Shown here: positions 6,298 through 7,690 of the stretch, one piece after another | How the letters are laid out: each line of letters starts with the position of its first letter | Position numbering within the stretch: the stretch's first letter is position 1 | Program-made: the position numbers and the translations under genes | Assembly: GCA_002413075.1 (NCBI GenBank) | Contig: DHWG01000118.1 | Coordinates: forward strand, 36,140 to 43,829 | DNA length: 7,690 nt | From: Desulfosporosinus sp. UBA5188 | GTDB lineage: Bacteria; Bacillota; Desulfitobacteriia; Desulfitobacteriales; Desulfitobacteriaceae | Direction: 5' to 3' | Notes under the pieces: model-generated | The model's input: the letters and a program-made list of their open reading frames with translations, nothing else | Told to the model about the DNA's origin: nothing | The model's database searches: none

Positions 6298-6636
6298 GTG
6301 CCCATCAGTTCAATTTTAATTCATACCGCCCTTCGTAGACTTGAGTATTATGAAGGAAACCGACTGGTCTATAATTACCCCATTGCGGTTGGCAAAGGAG
6401 CAACTCCCACCCCCAACGGTAACTACATCATTGCTACTAAAACAGTCTCTCCAGGTGGTCCCTTTGGTAGTCGCTGGATGGGACTTTCTCTTCCACATTA
6501 TGGAATTCACGGTACAAATAACCCGTCAAGCATTGGCCAAGCCGTGTCTAAAGGCTGTATTCGTATGCATAATCATGACGCCGAAAGCCTTTTCCAACGT
6601 GTCGAAATCGGGACCCCTGTGATCATCCAACGCTAA
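6298..6636 (+). CDS. Minimal YkuD-type L,D-transpeptidase (catalytic domain only)
   Basis: YkuD-fold L,D-transpeptidases form 3-3 peptidoglycan cross-links or attach other groups to meso-diaminopimelate through a catalytic Cys. This 112-residue protein is essentially the bare domain. HGTNNPSSIG (71-80) contains His71, and SKGCIRM (84-90) contains Cys87 and Arg89, so the active site is complete. There is no signal peptide, membrane segment or LysM repeat. B. subtilis YkuD has a LysM plus this domain, also lacks a classic signal peptide and is a spore-associated protein. The GTG start is set by the AAAGGAGG at 6281. It is the only plus-strand gene, divergent from cphB and convergent with yabG. 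A cytoplasmic (mother-cell or forespore) enzyme acting on the spore cortex or wall is plausible but inferred; so is sigma-E control. An ordinary vegetative wall enzyme cannot be excluded. Confidence 0.9.
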   Translation: MPISSILIHTALRRLEYYEGNRLVYNYPIAVGKGATPTPNGNYIIATKTVSPGGPFGSRWMGLSLPHYGIHGTNNPSSIGQAVSKGCIRMHNHDAESLFQRVEIGTPVIIQR

Positions 6637-6662
6637 CAGAAAGGGCAACTCAGGCAAACAAA

Positions 6663-6684
6663 AGGGCACGATGCTTCGTGCCCT
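6663..6684 (-). terminator. Rho-independent terminator of yabG (convergent gap)
   Basis: A perfect 9-bp G+C-rich stem (AGGGCACGA 6663-6671 with TCGTGCCCT 6676-6684) has a 4-base loop. On the minus strand it begins 14 bases after the yabG stop and is followed by TTTTGTTTG, a good T tract. On the plus strand the hairpin follows the transpeptidase gene, but no T run comes after it, so it works best for yabG and may only stall the convergent transcript. Short flanking arms TCAGG (6650-6654) and CCTGA (6687-6691) could extend it. Confidence 0.85.
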
Positions 6685-6698
6685 ACCCTGAAAAATAC

Positions 6699-7535
6699 CT
6701 AATAAGGACTTCTAGGATACCCCCTCCGCATCTGGCCGCGTGTCTCTATACCCCCTACCCCATCTGTTCCGGTAATTGTATGCATCAGAATATCCTTCAC
6801 CGAAACTATTTGATCCATAGGGGTAAACGCAATTCTCTCCACCACGAAAACTGGATCAAAGGCATGGATGAGCATACGCTTTGGAGACGAAGCAAAATTC
6901 GCCCCAGCTGATAGAATCGCTTCATAGTTCGATTGGCAAGCACCCGCAAAGATCACCAACGTATCCATGTCATGCTGAAAACGTCGGGCCTCCAGAACAG
7001 ACTCCACAAAATAACGCGAACTCCGGTAACTGTCCAAACTATGAAAATCTTTTTTCCCCCTAATAAAGGCGTCATGCCCTGTCAACACCAAGATGTCCGT
7101 TGGATTTTCTTGTAAAATTTTACGGATAGCTTTTGGTTGTTCGATCTCAGATTTACAAATCCCCTTGGCTTGAATTCCCATTTGCTTATACGTTTTTATA
7201 CATTGGCTTAAATACTCTTGGTCGCCATCAACCTGGAGCACCCTTCCTGGTATCTCAAAAAAGTCGCTTTTATCGTCCAGATCCGCTTTTCTTTCACTCG
7301 TTAATTTGTGTAATTTCTGATAAATCATCCGATTATCTTCACGCTCATAGTTGGCAACTTCAGCCGGACGTTTCACAATAAGATCGCTTATCGGCGCATT
7401 GGCTAGTAATCTTAAATTAAGCCCTTTGAGAATTACCGTACCTCTGCCTTCTAAGTTTCCATGTATCTCAGCAACGTGAAAGAAAATATCCTGTTGATGT
7501 GAGAACCTCGCCACAATATCACCAACGTGCAACAT
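6699..7535 (-). CDS. yabG: YabG, sporulation-specific coat-processing protease
   Basis: From the ATG at 7535 this is 278 residues, near the usual YabG length. Landmarks are an N-terminal segment MLHVGDIVARFSH, then VLTGHDAF with His144, and LVIFAGACQS with Cys190. A conserved stretch with NYEAILSAGANFASSPKR and IHAFDP follows. The His and Cys are the likely catalytic pair; Clostridioides difficile YabG is known as a cysteine-dependent protease. In Bacillus it trims coat proteins in the mother cell, is made under sigma-K, and is coupled to transglutaminase cross-linking of the coat. The frame runs open to a GTG at 7589, but TTAGGAGGT (7541-7549) sits 6 bases before ATG 7535. The 18 extra codons are translated repeat and leader sequence and are not counted. 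yabG near ispE/purR is conserved gene order. A terminator follows directly. Confidence 0.95.
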   Translation of the reverse strand: MLHVGDIVARFSHQQDIFFHVAEIHGNLEGRGTVILKGLNLRLLANAPISDLIVKRPAEVANYEREDNRMIYQKLHKLTSERKADLDDKSDFFEIPGRVLQVDGDQEYLSQCIKTYKQMGIQAKGICKSEIEQPKAIRKILQENPTDILVLTGHDAFIRGKKDFHSLDSYRSSRYFVESVLEARRFQHDMDTLVIFAGACQSNYEAILSAGANFASSPKRMLIHAFDPVFVVERIAFTPMDQIVSVKDILMHTITGTDGVGGIETRGQMRRGYPRSPY

Positions 7536-7540
7536 AGCCT

Positions 7541-7549
7541 GACCTCCTA
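7541..7549 (-). promoter_or_regulatory. Ribosome binding site that sets the yabG start
   Basis: TTAGGAGGT on the minus strand is nearly perfectly complementary to the 16S rRNA 3' end and lies 6 bases before ATG 7535. The upstream GTG (7589) has no comparable site and falls within a repeat, so it is rejected as the start. Confidence 0.85.
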
Positions 7550-7617
7550 ATCGTCGTTCGATGTTCGTTTTTCGTGGTTCGAACGACACTTATTAATTTC
7601 GAACTACGAACCACGAA
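7550..7617. repeat. GTTCG/CGAAC inverted repeat in the yabG leader
   Basis: TTCGTGGTTCG (7571-7581) is perfectly complementary to CGAACCACGAA (7607-7617), giving an 11-bp stem with a 25-base loop. A third related unit at 7550-7567 matches the reverse complement of 7600-7617 at 14 of 18 positions, so two alternative pairings are possible. The unit ends directly at the yabG ribosome binding site. It looks like a small dispersed intergenic repeat; whether other copies exist in the genome cannot be seen here. Confidence 0.7.
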
Positions 7618-7624
7618 TATGCTA

Positions 7625-7662
7625 TATACTATGTCGAACCTATCCAAACGGCATATAGTATA
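7625..7662 (-). promoter_or_regulatory. Possible sigma-K type promoter for yabG within an 8-bp inverted repeat
   Basis: The minus strand has CATAGTATA (7625-7633), matching the sigma-K -10 pattern CATANNNTA. The -35 position 16 to 17 bases upstream reads GCC rather than the usual AC, so support is partial. The box is one arm of an inverted repeat (TATACTAT 7625-7632 with ATAGTATA 7655-7662), whose other arm gives CATATAGTA on the plus strand. yabG is sigma-K dependent in B. subtilis, which makes the match credible. It lies about 90 bases before the start, with the repeat in between. Confidence 0.35.
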
Positions 7663-7690
7663 ACAAGTTATAATAGTCTCTCGGAGATTC

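Noticed and set aside
6316..6622. Other open frames overlapping the L,D-transpeptidase gene (one plus, one minus)
   Set aside because: Only the 6298-6636 frame shows the HGT...SKGCIRM active site and a ribosome binding site; the others are shadows with no recognisable domain.
7536..7589. 18-residue N-terminal extension of YabG from GTG 7589
   Set aside because: It is a translation of the GTTCG repeat and the ribosome binding site (ending RRLGGQA), and a near-perfect Shine-Dalgarno lies before ATG 7535.
7550..7617. CRISPR array or insertion-sequence end from the repeated GTTCG words
   Set aside because: Units are short, partly inverted and not evenly spaced by unique spacers, and no transposase frame is next to them.

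Overview
The window looks like chromosomal DNA of an endospore-forming Firmicute. The best guess is a Clostridia member of the Desulfitobacterium/Desulfosporosinus kind; this genus guess rests on family recall, not on a search. The signs are yabG (spore-coat protease), an ispE...purR gene order that in Bacillus leads into spoVG, strong AGGAGG-type ribosome binding sites with frequent GTG/TTG starts, and a consensus sigma-H promoter at the left edge. Six of seven genes are on the minus strand, so the biological reading direction is right to left.

Right to left: (1) 7550-7690, a repeat-rich leader with a GTTCG/CGAAC inverted repeat ending at the yabG Shine-Dalgarno and a possible sigma-K type -10 box. 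(2) yabG (6699-7535, -), ending at a strong hairpin terminator (6663-6684). (3) A minimal 112-residue YkuD-type L,D-transpeptidase (6298-6636, +), the only plus-strand gene, convergent with yabG and divergent from cphB, preceded by a possible sigma-E promoter. (4) A two-gene cyanophycin cassette: cyanophycinase cphB (5376-6176, -) and cyanophycin synthetase cphA (2624-5281, -), closed by a hairpin at 2583-2619. (5) A tight ispE-gntR-purR unit (2487 down to 93, -): isoprenoid kinase, FCD-type GntR regulator, purine regulator. (6) An A+T-rich palindrome and a sigma-H promoter leaving the window leftwards, presumably for spoVG.

In Bacillus subtilis the order is yabG-veg-sspF-ispE-purR-yabJ-spoVG. 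Here veg/sspF are replaced by the cyanophycin cassette plus the L,D-transpeptidase, a GntR gene sits between ispE and purR, and no yabJ lies between purR and the sigma-H promoter. CphA builds the Asp/Arg nitrogen-storage polymer and CphB cuts it to dipeptides. Their place among sporulation genes suggests cyanophycin is made or used during spore formation, an idea supported by earlier work in Clostridium perfringens; this is inference for this organism.

Several starts were moved inward from the longest open frame because a clear ribosome binding site lies inside it (gntR, ispE, cphB, yabG). No RNA gene, CRISPR array, insertion sequence or prophage is visible. No stretch over 300 bases lacks a gene.
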